This document shows, piece after piece, positions 63,960 to 64,000 of a stretch of DNA of 64,000 bases (its first letter is position 1; every line of letters begins with the position of its first letter). The notes under the pieces are model-generated. The model did no database searches. It saw only the letters and a program-made list of their open reading frames with translations, and was not told the origin of the DNA. The position numbers and the translations under genes were made by a program. Source of the stretch: Porphyrobacter sp. AAP82 (GTDB taxonomy: Bacteria > Pseudomonadota > Alphaproteobacteria > Sphingomonadales > Sphingomonadaceae); the NCBI RefSeq assembly GCF_000331285.1, contig NZ_ANFX01000007.1, forward strand, positions 1-64,000, read 5' to 3'.

Positions 63960-64000
63960 ATGGTCCGGATCATTGCCTTTCTTCTTGCGGTCATCGCGCT
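63960..64000 (+). CDS. Start of a gene with hydrophobic N-terminus (3' end outside window)
   Basis: ATG at 63960 opens MVRIIAFLLAVIA up to the window end, like a signal peptide or signal anchor. Only 13 residues are seen, so no product can be assigned; a cytochrome c1-type N-terminus would look similar, which is only a guess. Confidence 0.35.
   Translation, partial: MVRIIAFLLAVIA

Noticed and set aside
1-64000. Prophage, integrative element or restriction/defence island
   Set aside because: No integrase, transposase, phage structural, methylase or nuclease gene was found; the accessory signals are the small repeats only.

Overview
The window is about 64 kb of GC-rich DNA (roughly two thirds G+C by eye) from an alphaproteobacterial chromosome, most likely order Sphingomonadales and probably the Erythrobacteraceae. 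Supporting signs are the ChpT phosphotransferase, an RpoH with a classic RpoH box, the TauE/TIGR02186 pair, a DUF6356 protein, a TonB-dependent receptor of sphingomonad type and a type A RNase P RNA. The family placement is inference. No integrase, transposase, phage structural gene or CRISPR array is present, so this is core chromosome with small accessory patches.

Layout: 1-7 kb holds the 3' end of valS, a secreted DUF11/Calx-beta protein, queE, a HerA-like ATPase and a TauE/SafE exporter with its partner. 7-10.3 kb holds a minimal NfrB/NfrA-like pair whose glycosyltransferase carries a frameshift, then a glyoxalase. 10.5-18.8 kb carries SIMPL, metallophosphoesterase, ugd, a pentapeptide/LprI protein, rnpB, an AmiD-like amidase, chpT, a JAMM protease and rluD. 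18.9-25.2 kb carries rpoH, an M20 hydrolase, mtgA and a coupled run of CDF efflux pump, ECF sigma factor and anti-sigma factor, followed by a fasciclin protein. 25.3-33.6 kb is the proteostasis block clpX, clpP and tig, with a shortened amidase, tRNA-Leu, der and DUF2721.

33.8-36 kb carries bacterioferritin and its ferredoxin with Fur-like sites, plus a DUF418 protein. 36-40.5 kb is a cluster of an orphan ParA ATPase and a ribbon-helix-helix protein flanked on both sides by SPOR-domain repeat proteins, with a CtrA-like box in the divergent promoter region. 40.5-45.8 kb has pyrB with a non-catalytic dihydroorotase homologue, sppA and tRNA-Val. 45.9-49.9 kb is an overlapping methionine-salvage operon (aminotransferase-mtnB-mtnD-mtnC-mtnA). 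50-64 kb has an M14 peptidase, a PKHD dioxygenase, a TetR regulator with a candidate operator beside a TonB-dependent receptor, a serS-surE-potassium channel operon, small membrane or hypothetical genes and rimO.

The two observations I rate highest are a family of modular intergenic repeats (at least six copies between 3.2 and 33.8 kb), and the SPOR-ParA-RHH-SPOR cluster, which looks like a chromosomal positioning system without a ParB. Also notable are the frameshifted NfrB-like glycosyltransferase, an amidase with an in-frame internal loss, a trigger factor with a histone-like Lys/Ala tail, and the sigma/anti-sigma/fasciclin unit tied to a metal efflux gene.
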